Shown here: in pieces, positions 7,881-14,560 of the stretch
Layout of the letters: every line of letters starts with the position of its first letter
Position numbering within the stretch: position 1 is the first letter of the stretch
Assembly (NCBI GenBank): GCA_964434955.1
Contig: CAYSXI010000127.1
Location: forward strand, 1-15,772
Length of the DNA: 15,772 nucleotides
Source of the DNA: JANQLU01 sp964434955
Lineage (GTDB): Bacteria > Planctomycetota > Planctomycetia > Pirellulales > Pirellulaceae
Reading direction: 5' to 3'
Program-made: the position numbers and the translations under genes
Notes under the pieces: generated by a model
What the model saw: only the letters and a program-made list of their open reading frames with translations
Database searches by the model: none
Told to the model about the DNA's origin: nothing

Positions 7881-8545
7881 ATGCGCAGCGCCAATGAAAA
7901 CGCCGGGGCTCCTTTGGAGGACATTCCGGATTTGACCAAGATGATTCAACGCGCCCGCGACGGCGACGCCGATGCCGTCAGTCTGGTCATCGAACAGGTC
8001 ACCGGGCATATTCAGTCCATGGTCCGTCGGATTCGGGGGATGTTTCCCGGCGTCAAGCATTTGGAAAACACCGAAGCCGACACAACGGAGGTTTTCCTAA
8101 GGTTGCTCGTCAAGAATCGTCCGGAAGCAAGGCCCTTCAATAGTCGTCGCGAATTCAGAAATGCTTGTTATTCGACTGCCCGAAATTTGTTGATTGACCG
8201 ATTGCGATGGTACCAACGTCAGGTGAACGCCATGGACGGGCTGGTGGAAGTAAAGCCAGAGAGGGAAGAAATCGATCCCGCTCAGCAAGCCGAAAACGCG
8301 GATGAGTTGAAGCTGCTGAGAGGGAAGAAATCGATCCCGCTCAGCAAGCCGAAAACGCGGATGAGTTGAAGCTGCTTCGTGTCACCCTGGAATCGCTGGA
8401 TGGTGAGGAGTATGCCCTGGTTAGCATGATCTACTTCGAAGGGCTCAATCAAAGTGACGCCTTTCGGCAGATGGATCTTCCTGAATCAACTGGCAGGCAT
8501 AAACTTCAAAAAATCAAAACCAAGTTGGCAAAAGCAATGAGCTAA
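7881..8545 (+). pseudogene. ECF-type RNA polymerase sigma factor split by a 59-bp tandem duplication
   Basis: Frame 1 (7881-8369, 162 residues) contains sigma region 2: LTKMIQRARDGDADAV, the EADTTEVFLRLL helix (65-76, equivalent to the usual DLVQEVFLRL) and REFRNACYSTARNLLIDRLR (90-109). It then hits TGA at 8367-8369 after an out-of-frame tail. Region 4 lies in a second frame up to TAA at 8543-8545: LKLLRVTLESLDGEEYALVS, MIYFEGLNQSDAFRQM and STGRHKLQKIKTKLAKAM, a typical helix-turn-helix of planctomycete ECF-like sigmas. The break coincides with an exact 59-bp tandem repeat (8259-8376). With one copy removed the frame is continuous and encodes 201 residues, a normal ECF length. ATG 7881 is chosen to start just before region 2; AGGA lies 14 nt upstream, which is far. 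The kinase gene follows 43 bp downstream, so the two are probably co-transcribed. Confidence 0.8.
8259..8376. repeat. Exact 59-bp tandem duplication inside the sigma gene
   Basis: Copy 1 is 8259-8317 and copy 2 is 8318-8376. Both begin GAGAGGGAAGAAATCG and end GAGTTGAAGCTGCT, with no differences that I can see. The flanking bases (A8258, T8377) do not extend the match. Since 59 is not a multiple of 3, the second copy shifts the reading frame. Identity of the copies implies a very recent event or an assembly error. Confidence 0.95.
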
Positions 8546-8588
8546 AACTGTGGATGGAAACGTCCGCCGTCTCAACGAGGGCAGAACA

Positions 8589-10433
8589 ATGCGTTTGTCA
8601 GAAAAAGTCGCCAAACGAATCCTGAGCGAGAATATCGAGCCGACGCCGGAGACGATCGACCGGTTTTGTAACGGTGATTCGGAAGCAAGTCGTGAAGTCA
8701 TCCAGATCCTTCAAGAGCAGCAGCGGGGAGACGAACTGCTGGAGACCCTGCGAAAGTCCTTTGGAGCCGACGCCGCGAGCGAATTCGAACCCGGTCAACG
8801 GTTTGGCAAATATGAGCTGGAAACAAGAATTGGTAAAGGCGGTTTTGGGGAGGTTTGGAGAGCGCGGCCTGCCAATGAAGAAAACGACAATGAGCCGGTT
8901 GTCGTCAAGATCGCCCACGAAAAGAACGCGGAGCTGGACCTTGAGTTGAGTGCGCTGCGACGAGTCGCGGAAGTTGAAGGGGTCGCAAAAATTCTTGATC
9001 ATGGGGTCGCACATGATCACCATTTCCTGGCCTTGGAATACGTCGAAGGCCAAACGCTGGCTCAAATTTTGGCCGATCAACGCGAGTCCCAGAAAGCAAT
9101 GGGTTCCGAGCGTGCGTTGCAGCTGCTTTTAGGAATTTCGAGGACCGTCGCACAGATTCATGAGAGTGGAAGGAATGGTCCTGACGTCCAAGGAATGGCG
9201 CACGGGGATTTGACTCCGGCCAACATCATCGTTCGCGATCAGCAACCCGTTCTTATCGATTTTGGTGCGGCGTTTCGCCATCGGGTCAGCAATGACACGG
9301 TCCCCGTCGATAGTAAGACGATTCCGAGCCGCCCCTTATGTTTCACACCCGACTATCGGGTTCCAGAGGTGATGTATGGGGTTCGTCCCACGATGTCGGC
9401 GGACGTCTATCAGATTGGCTTGATCGCATTTGAGCTTTTGACCGGCGACCGATACACCCGGGTCTGTGAAAGTGGGCGTGAGAAACAAGGGTTTGAAACG
9501 ATCATTCGCAAGTCGGGAAAATCGACCGCCGAAGTCATACGTCGCTGTTTGCAGTGGAAACCTTCCGATCGATTTACTTCGGCAAGCGAGCTGGTGACCG
9601 CACTTGAAAGGAACGGTGAAGACCGTTGGCTTGCCCGACACCATTACTTTTGGGGTTTGGGCGCTTTGGTACTGGTGATTTTCATGGCGTTCTCTACCTG
9701 GGCCCTTGCCACAAATTTATTTCAGAACCGCGACCAAGATCCTGCAGCCAACCAGTTGACCAAAAAGGCAATCACGGATTCGACTCGGGGATTTACCTGG
9801 ACCGGCGATATCGATGAGGATTTTGAGAAGGGGATTCTCGAACCCTGGTGGGATTTCATGAATTTCGACGTCGTCGATATGGTCTCGGCCAAGAAGTTTG
9901 CAAACGAAAAAGAAGAAGAACTCAGGGATTTTGTTGACGCATGTGATCAATGGCTGATCTTATATGAGCCGATGGACGAACGATTGGCTCGACGAGTTCA
10001 TCGCGTTCGCGCTTGGTCCAATCGACTTCTGGAACCGCTCCGTTTGAGAATCATCACACACCGGGACGAGATCGAGGGAACCAAACATGTGGCGGAGGTT
10101 CTCAAAAACGGGACGTCGGTCAAAAAGGTCTCACTGGATGAATTGCATCGTGTTGAGCCCTCGATTCCGGTGGACGCAAAAATTTATGACGTGATCGAAG
10201 TTCGTTTATTGGATCCGCGAGGAAAGATTGTCGAACGTTCAAGCTTCACTTTCTTGATGGCATTCAATTTCGGACAGAAGCTGAATTCGCTTCGGTTTCG
10301 ATTTGAGGACAAAAGCGATCCTGCCTATCTTGAAGGTTCGCTGATTACCGATACTTCGCTTCGGCCCCCACCGCTTCCGACGCATCGGCCGCCAGTCGGT
10401 GGAGATGCGAAACGAGAGTTCCCGCGCTTCTGA
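8589..10433 (+). CDS. Transmembrane Ser/Thr protein kinase (ECF-linked)
   Basis: The product is 614 residues from the ATG at 8589, with GAGGG (8577-8581) 7 nt upstream; the in-frame GTG at 8550 has no such site. A helical N-terminal segment (1-70) precedes a Hanks-type kinase domain at about 75-345. It has glycine loop GKGGFGEVW (82-90), catalytic Lys107 in VVVKIA, likely alpha-C Glu119, catalytic loop HGDLTPAN (205-212) with Asp207 and Asn212, DFG at 224-226, VPE (258-260) in place of APE, Asp272 and Arg328. All core residues are present, so it should be active, but HRD is HGD and the usual DLK lysine is Thr. One transmembrane helix lies at about 353-376. The remaining 238 residues are outside the kinase, unrecognised, and end in a proline-rich tail. 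Lying 43 bp after the sigma gene, it fits the sigma/kinase pairs seen in planctomycetes and may control that sigma by phosphorylation (inference). Confidence 0.92.
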   Translation: MRLSEKVAKRILSENIEPTPETIDRFCNGDSEASREVIQILQEQQRGDELLETLRKSFGADAASEFEPGQRFGKYELETRIGKGGFGEVWRARPANEENDNEPVVVKIAHEKNAELDLELSALRRVAEVEGVAKILDHGVAHDHHFLALEYVEGQTLAQILADQRESQKAMGSERALQLLLGISRTVAQIHESGRNGPDVQGMAHGDLTPANIIVRDQQPVLIDFGAAFRHRVSNDTVPVDSKTIPSRPLCFTPDYRVPEVMYGVRPTMSADVYQIGLIAFELLTGDRYTRVCESGREKQGFETIIRKSGKSTAEVIRRCLQWKPSDRFTSASELVTALERNGEDRWLARHHYFWGLGALVLVIFMAFSTWALATNLFQNRDQDPAANQLTKKAITDSTRGFTWTGDIDEDFEKGILEPWWDFMNFDVVDMVSAKKFANEKEEELRDFVDACDQWLILYEPMDERLARRVHRVRAWSNRLLEPLRLRIITHRDEIEGTKHVAEVLKNGTSVKKVSLDELHRVEPSIPVDAKIYDVIEVRLLDPRGKIVERSSFTFLMAFNFGQKLNSLRFRFEDKSDPAYLEGSLITDTSLRPPPLPTHRPPVGGDAKREFPRF

Positions 10434-10576
10434 AGCGGTTTTCCCCAACGCCAAAGCGGCTTCATTTTTCGCAACCACTCCGAGTCTTCGGATACATCTT
10501 TTCTTTTTCGGTTGCGATCCCGGTTCGTTCGACGTGTATCTGCACACACGACACGCGTCCATGATAGGAAACAAAG

Positions 10577-11581
10577 ATGAAGAAGATCGCCTTTATGACC
10601 CTTGCCGCAAGTCTGCTTGCGGCAAACTCGCTTTACGGCCAACACTTTTCGGCCGGGTTCAACGTCCAGCAAAACTCGGGTACCGCATTCCTGGATGTCG
10701 ACAACATTTACTCGCCAAACTCGGGCGTTCCGTCGATGAAACTTTTGGGTACGACATCGACGGCCAACTACAACGTCGACGCATTTTCGTTCGCGTCTCT
10801 TGCCATCAATCCCAATAGTCTACCGCCCAATCGATTCTTCGAGTTCAGCGTGACGGGTTCGAGTACGGGAGCATTGGCATCGGCCGTGAACTGGCAGGCC
10901 AGCACGAATGAAGCCCACTCGGATATTTTTCGATCGACGGGATCGGGTTCGAATATTGTGCTCTATGATGGGAACGGAAGCATCTCTGGACTCAACGAAG
11001 TTGGAATTGCCGAGCCATCCGGCTCCGCACCGGGAATCGATGGTTACGACGGGATGCGGCAGCTCCCGTTTTCGTCGGACTATGCGGCCAACCATTCGAT
11101 TTACTGGAGCGTCGATTCGACGGCAATCACCGGACCCTATGCGCCGGGGCAAGCCGCCGATGTTTTTGTGGCTACCGCAAACCACACGTTTGCCAACAGT
11201 CCGTCACTTTTTGCTGGCGCGACCGCCATTGGCCTGACGACCAACGACGATATTGATGCATTGGAGGTATTTGACGGCGGTGCGATCGGGGAATTCGATA
11301 CGGGAGATACGATTCTTTTTTCGTTAACGCCTAACTCGCCTACCTTGGCGGCACTCGGGTTCTCTGCCGCAGATGTTCTCGCATTCAATGCAGGTGACAC
11401 AGGGCCGTCATTGTTCGCGAGTGCGTCGTCCCTGGGGCTGAAGGCAGATGACGATCTGAATGCACTGAGCGTCCGCACAATTCCTGAGCCAGGGTCCGCG
11501 GTTCTGTTCGCGGCCATCGGTTTGCTCGGCCTGGCAGGTTGTCGACGTCGTCGAGGAAACGAAGCCGAATCTCGCCGCTGA
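10577..11581 (+). CDS. PEP-CTERM sorting domain protein (exported surface protein)
   Basis: A 334-residue protein with an N-terminal signal peptide (MKKIAFMTLAASLLAANSLYGQ, likely cut near residue 22). Its C-terminal PEP-CTERM tag has IPEPGS at 302-307, a hydrophobic helix AVLFAAIGLLGLAG (308-321) and the basic cluster RRRR (323-326). The tag is recognised and cleaved by an exosortase (EpsH family), which must be encoded elsewhere. The middle is Ser/Gly/Asn/Asp-rich. Two similar 22-residue segments, SLFAGATAIGLTTNDDIDAL (from 210) and SLFASASSLGLKADDDLNAL (from 278), point to an internal duplication. No enzymatic motif is visible. AGGAA (10566-10570) lies 6 nt before the ATG. The kinase gene ends 143 bp upstream, and the gap has only a weak terminator-like hairpin (10431-10469), so readthrough from the sigma/kinase unit is possible. 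Confidence 0.9.
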   Translation: MKKIAFMTLAASLLAANSLYGQHFSAGFNVQQNSGTAFLDVDNIYSPNSGVPSMKLLGTTSTANYNVDAFSFASLAINPNSLPPNRFFEFSVTGSSTGALASAVNWQASTNEAHSDIFRSTGSGSNIVLYDGNGSISGLNEVGIAEPSGSAPGIDGYDGMRQLPFSSDYAANHSIYWSVDSTAITGPYAPGQAADVFVATANHTFANSPSLFAGATAIGLTTNDDIDALEVFDGGAIGEFDTGDTILFSLTPNSPTLAALGFSAADVLAFNAGDTGPSLFASASSLGLKADDDLNALSVRTIPEPGSAVLFAAIGLLGLAGCRRRRGNEAESRR

Positions 11582-11740
11582 CTTCGGGATCGCCAATCGA
11601 GATGAATCCCCAGTTGTTTGTCGCGGCACTTGTGGAGGGTAAGCCACGGTGTCGCGGCAAACACTCCCCGTCCCACTGGCACGCTGTTTTCAAGAGCATT
11701 TGTCGAAACGGCAAGGCCGTCGTCAACGCCATCGAGACAT

Positions 11741-11769
11741 GTGACGGGGTGAAACAAATTCGATAGAAT
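11741..11769 (+). promoter_or_regulatory. Candidate promoter of the His-rich lipoprotein gene
   Basis: GTGACG (11741-11746, 4 of 6 to the -35 consensus), a 17-bp spacer and TAGAAT (11764-11769, 5 of 6 to the -10 consensus). The predicted start near 11776 would give a leader of about 30 nt containing GGAG (11795-11798), 7 nt before the ATG at 11806. The rest of the gap 11582-11740 shows no gene or terminator that I can support. Confidence 0.45.
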
Positions 11770-11805
11770 TTGGGATTCCCATTTTTTTGCCCCTGGAGTC
11801 GAGTC

Positions 11806-12306
11806 ATGAATCAACTTCGTCAGTTTCTCCTTTGTGGAATTTCGGTTTTTCTGATTGGAGTTATCGGTTGCGGTTCAAATGCAACGAAGCAGGATCCCAG
11901 TGCCGCCAATCAAGGGCATCAGCATGCGGAGGGTGATGAGCTTGTTTGGGTCAAAAAAGATATAGAGCATGGCGGCTACAAGATAACTTTGGGGCACCAC
12001 GGAAAGGACTTTCATTTCGGAGACGAGATCGAGGCGGCTGCGATGATCACCAAGGATGGCAAAGATATCGGCGATGCGGTCGTTTCAAACTGCATGTTGG
12101 CTGAAGGTGATAAGAAGGTTCTGGTTGAAGAGAAAGCGTTAGTTTTTGAACCAGAGACGGATGAAGAACCCGCGCATTATGCCCAAGCCGACATGAAAAT
12201 CCCCGAAGGCGCGGAACACTTTTTGGTTCAATTCAAAATCAAGTTCCCGGGAGAAGAGACAACGGCAACGTTCGAGATTGAAGTTCACGCACATGAAGCG
12301 CATTAA
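11806..12306 (+). CDS. Histidine-rich lipoprotein of unknown function
   Basis: The product is 166 residues from the ATG at 11806, chosen for the GGAG 7 nt upstream; an in-frame TTG at 11770 would place 12 extra residues before the signal. MNQLRQFLLCGISVFLIGVIGC carries a lipobox (VIGC), with Cys22 as the lipidated residue. The mature protein is acidic and has 11 His, clustered as GHQH (37-40), EHGGYKITLGHHGKDFH (54-70), and VHAHEAH at the extreme C-terminus (160-166). Alternating strands (FGDEIEAAAMITKDGKDI, HFLVQFKIKF, ATFEIEVHAH) suggest one Ig-like or YtkA-like beta-sandwich. Metal binding in the periplasm is a reasonable inference from the His clusters but no family motif proves it. It has its own promoter and terminator and no functionally obvious neighbour. 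Confidence 0.8.
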   Translation: MNQLRQFLLCGISVFLIGVIGCGSNATKQDPSAANQGHQHAEGDELVWVKKDIEHGGYKITLGHHGKDFHFGDEIEAAAMITKDGKDIGDAVVSNCMLAEGDKKVLVEEKALVFEPETDEEPAHYAQADMKIPEGAEHFLVQFKIKFPGEETTATFEIEVHAHEAH

Positions 12307-12315
12307 CGTTGGATT

Positions 12316-12353
12316 CGCGGTGTGTCCGCTTGTTTGAACGGGCAACACACGCG
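12316..12353 (+). other. Stem-loop in the 3' region of the His-rich lipoprotein gene
   Basis: CGCG (12316-12319) and TGTGT (12321-12325), with G12320 bulged, pair with ACACA (12345-12349) and CGCG (12350-12353). The loop contains CCG/CGG. There is no T-run after it, so it is not itself a terminator. A second small hairpin (GGCTT/AAGCC, 12353-12365) overlaps its end, and TGTTTGAA (12331-12338) is complementary to TTCAAACA (12370-12377), so alternative folds are possible. Confidence 0.4.
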
Positions 12354-12390
12354 GCTTGAGAAGCCATGTTTCAAACAGCATTCTTTGAGG

Positions 12391-12431
12391 CACGGCGCTT
12401 TCCAGGGGTAGGCGCGGTGTTGTTTTTTTTT
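12391..12431 (+). terminator. Intrinsic terminator of the His-rich lipoprotein gene
   Basis: CACGGCGC (12391-12398) pairs with GCGCGGTG (12412-12419) with one G-G mismatch and a 13-nt loop. It is followed by TTG and nine T (12423-12431). It points rightward and ends one base before the stop codon of the convergent gene. It has no T-run on the other strand, so it serves only the + strand unit. Confidence 0.65.
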
Positions 12432-12432
12432 G

Positions 12433-13239
12433 CTACTTGTCTTTGGCTTTTTTGTCTTTGAGTGTTTGGTTCTTACGGCGAGTTGCCCCTCGTTTTTCTG
12501 AGTTGAACTCGAAAACGTCGCCCAGTAATTCTTCGACTTTGTTTTGCTGGTCTCGCTTCAACGTTTTGATGAGGTCTTTCCGTGCTTGAGCACGGAGTTG
12601 GGCGATTTTCTTTGCCAATTCGGCCTCAATCTTCTCTTCTTCCCGCAAAAGTTCGTCGGATTGTTCCTCGTCGATATTTAGCTCGGTTCGCAGTGGATCG
12701 CTCGTCAGCATTCGCGCCAGGCTGTTGTATCGAAGTTGCGCTTGCCGCTGAATCTGATTCAGTCGTTTCGTCTGATGTGGCAGCAACACGGAACCCAGGG
12801 CCTTGCGCGATTCGTTGCGAATTCGGTTGATGTTTTTGACCAGGTTTTCTCGATCGGAAAAGTCGAGGTCGCGAATTTGCTCCGCTGCTTTTCGCTGAAT
12901 CTCTGCGTTCAGTTTTTGGAGGTCTTCGTATTGGTCATCGTCCATTTCCAGGTCGGCTCGGATTTTGGCGTTCGAGAGCATGCCCAGCGAGTTCGATTCG
13001 CCACCGTATTTCTGATTCGTCCAGCCAAAATCGCGACCCAACACGACGTCGTTGATAAATGGAATCATTCCTTTCATTTCCGGGTTCTGACGAACCGACC
13101 TTTTGAGGTCTCCCATAAACTGGTGGTATTCGCCTTCGTTCTGGAAAATTCCATAGTCCCCGTCGCCACTCTTTTGGCCGTTCGCGAATGTGGGGAGAAC
13201 CAAAACGAGGCAAAGTAACCAGATGGAGTTTTTGTTCAT
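12433..13239 (-). CDS. Secreted helical protein with two Spy/CpxP-like repeats
   Basis: A 268-residue protein with signal peptide MNKNSIWLLCLVLVLPTFANG (cut near residue 21). The mature protein is almost all charged helix. Two segments look alike: about 88-166 (MLSNAKIRADLEMDDDQYEDL, later VLLPHQTKRLNQIQ) and about 177-241 (MLTSDPLRTELNIDEEQSDEL, later TLKRDQQNKVEELLG). Each runs from an (R)xxLxMDxxQ start to a helix with a (P/R)xQ end, the pattern of LTxxQ proteins such as Spy and CpxP, which are periplasmic chaperone or stress proteins. This relation is by pattern only. The C-terminus is Lys-rich (NQTLKDKKAKDK). A weak GGA lies about 9 nt before the ATG. The gene follows the WD40 gene by 49 bp on the same strand and is probably co-transcribed with it. 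Confidence 0.78.
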   Translation of the reverse strand: MNKNSIWLLCLVLVLPTFANGQKSGDGDYGIFQNEGEYHQFMGDLKRSVRQNPEMKGMIPFINDVVLGRDFGWTNQKYGGESNSLGMLSNAKIRADLEMDDDQYEDLQKLNAEIQRKAAEQIRDLDFSDRENLVKNINRIRNESRKALGSVLLPHQTKRLNQIQRQAQLRYNSLARMLTSDPLRTELNIDEEQSDELLREEEKIEAELAKKIAQLRAQARKDLIKTLKRDQQNKVEELLGDVFEFNSEKRGATRRKNQTLKDKKAKDK

Positions 13240-13288
13240 TGTTTATTCCAAATCATTTTAGTTTTCGCTGGAGCAGAATTCGTCAGTC

Positions 13289-14368
13289 TTACTTTTGAAC
13301 TTTGGCCGCCCTGAATGCTTTTGATGTATCAAATACCCGAATCGAAGTTTCTTCAACGCAGGTCGCCGCCAGCTGCTTTCCATCCGGACTAAACTGCATA
13401 TTGACAACATCGAACTTGAAAAACTTGGACAGGTTGGCAACGGATTTCTTTGAGGGAAACTCGAAAACCTCCATGTAGGGATTTCCATAGTTGTCCGGCT
13501 GCCCGCCTCCGATCGCAATAAGATTTGAATTCGGAGAGAAGCAAACGCATTCCAAGTTGGGATCACTTCGTTTCTCACCAAATCTTGCGACCAGTTTTTT
13601 CGATTTAATCTCCCATACGCAAACCCCTTCGCTAAGCAAGTTGGTCGACGCGAGATAGCGACCGTCGGGCGAGTAGAAAAGACGGTCCACCAGGTTGCCC
13701 GTTGGAGGAATTTTTGACTCAATCTTTTTGTCCTGGATATTCAATAGGTAAACGCCGGTCGTGAGCGCCACCGCAAGCAATTTCCCATCCGGACTAAATG
13801 TCAAGCATCGAATTCCCTGTGAAGTGTTCTTGGAAAGATCGAACGTATGTTGAAGTTTGCCCGATTCGCATTCGTGGATTTTGACCTCATCCTTGTCACT
13901 GATGGCAGCAAGTTTTGTTGCGGGCGAAAACGCAAAATGCCCTAGCTCGTTTTCGTGTTGACTGACTTTTATTTCTGTCAGCAGCTTGCCTTTTCGTGTT
14001 TTCCAGAATGATGCGATCGCAATATCCTTGCCATAGCGTCCACCAATGATTTGACCGTCTTTGGAAAACTGCATTCCCGTCAAGAAGGTTTTCGTTTTAA
14101 TGAACGACTTTGGCTTACCGCGTTTGGCATCGAAGACAAAAATTCCCTGGATCCAGCTCGCAGCGATTTTCTTGCCGTCTGCAGAATACGTGAACTCGGC
14201 GGAGTTGCCAATTTGAGGCAGTTGATGGGTCGGGGTGTTGTCGGCAAATTCAAGAACGCGAAGTGGCTTGATGTTCTGCGCCACGGTCACGTGCGGTTGT
14301 TGGCATTGAGCCAGGCATAACGCGAAAGTAATCAGAGCGAGTCTGACGAAACCTGGGTTGATAAGCAT
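13289..14368 (-). CDS. Secreted seven-bladed WD40 repeat protein
   Basis: A 359-residue protein. The N-terminus (MLINPGFVRLALITFALCLAQC) is an export signal that could also be read as a lipobox (CLAQC, Cys22). Seven WD40-type units follow, recognised by F-S-x-D-G-K-x-(L/I)-A strands: FTYSADGKKIAAS (59), MQFSKDGQIIGG (99), FAFSPATKLAAIS (145), LTFSPDGKLLAVA (189), LFYSPDGRYLAST (230), VCFSPNSNLIAIG (275) and MQFSPDGKQLAAT (324). Seven units make a full, closed propeller. WD40 propellers are binding scaffolds, and periplasmic ones are common in planctomycetes, often beside DUF1549/DUF1553 genes as here. No extra catalytic domain is present. There is no Shine-Dalgarno before the ATG. The upstream gap of 192 bp contains a pair of 17-bp direct repeats, so the gene may have its own promoter. 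Confidence 0.9.
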   Translation of the reverse strand: MLINPGFVRLALITFALCLAQCQQPHVTVAQNIKPLRVLEFADNTPTHQLPQIGNSAEFTYSADGKKIAASWIQGIFVFDAKRGKPKSFIKTKTFLTGMQFSKDGQIIGGRYGKDIAIASFWKTRKGKLLTEIKVSQHENELGHFAFSPATKLAAISDKDEVKIHECESGKLQHTFDLSKNTSQGIRCLTFSPDGKLLAVALTTGVYLLNIQDKKIESKIPPTGNLVDRLFYSPDGRYLASTNLLSEGVCVWEIKSKKLVARFGEKRSDPNLECVCFSPNSNLIAIGGGQPDNYGNPYMEVFEFPSKKSVANLSKFFKFDVVNMQFSPDGKQLAATCVEETSIRVFDTSKAFRAAKVQK

Positions 14369-14417
14369 GGAGTGTGTGCGTGGACGTAAATCAAAGAAGT
14401 AAAAAGCGACTCGCCTG

Positions 14418-14451
14418 TTGAGCCTTGCATTGGCTTGAGCCTTGTATTGGC
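14418..14451. repeat. Two tandem 17-bp direct repeats upstream of the WD40 gene
   Basis: TTGAGCCTTGCATTGGC (14418-14434) is followed directly by TTGAGCCTTGTATTGGC (14435-14451), with one difference. They lie 50-83 bp upstream of the WD40 start on the minus strand, where a regulator site could be. A head-to-tail pair of binding sites, or a simple local duplication, would both explain them. Confidence 0.7.
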
Positions 14452-14490
14452 AAGTTCATTTTAGTCTAGCAATATTTCTTCGCTCGCGGG

Positions 14491-14514
14491 CATCGATTGG
14501 TTTTTTGATCGATG
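14491..14514. other. Inverted repeat downstream of the DUF1549/DUF1553 gene
   Basis: CATCGAT (14491-14497) pairs with ATCGATG (14508-14514) around a 10-nt loop containing six T. It lies about 47-70 bp beyond the stop codon of the leftward gene. There is no T-run after the stem on the minus strand, so it is not a standard intrinsic terminator; it may stabilise the 3' end of the transcript or be chance. Confidence 0.35.
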
Positions 14515-14560
14515 AAAGGTCCTTCGTCGGATACCTTGGTCGCCGCCGGAGGCAGTTCGC

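Noticed and set aside
10431..10469. Hairpin TGAAGC/GCTTCA followed by five T after the kinase gene
   Set aside because: The stem is only 6 bp with a 22-nt loop, too weak to call as a terminator.
11137..11814. Long open frame on the minus strand across the end of the PEP-CTERM gene and the gap after it
   Set aside because: It overlaps a well-supported gene on the other strand, has no family resemblance and low-complexity composition, so it is treated as a shadow frame.
12316..12377. Nested inverted repeats after the His-rich lipoprotein gene as a riboswitch or small RNA
   Set aside because: They lie in a 3' region and match no riboswitch class I know; they are recorded only as stem-loops.
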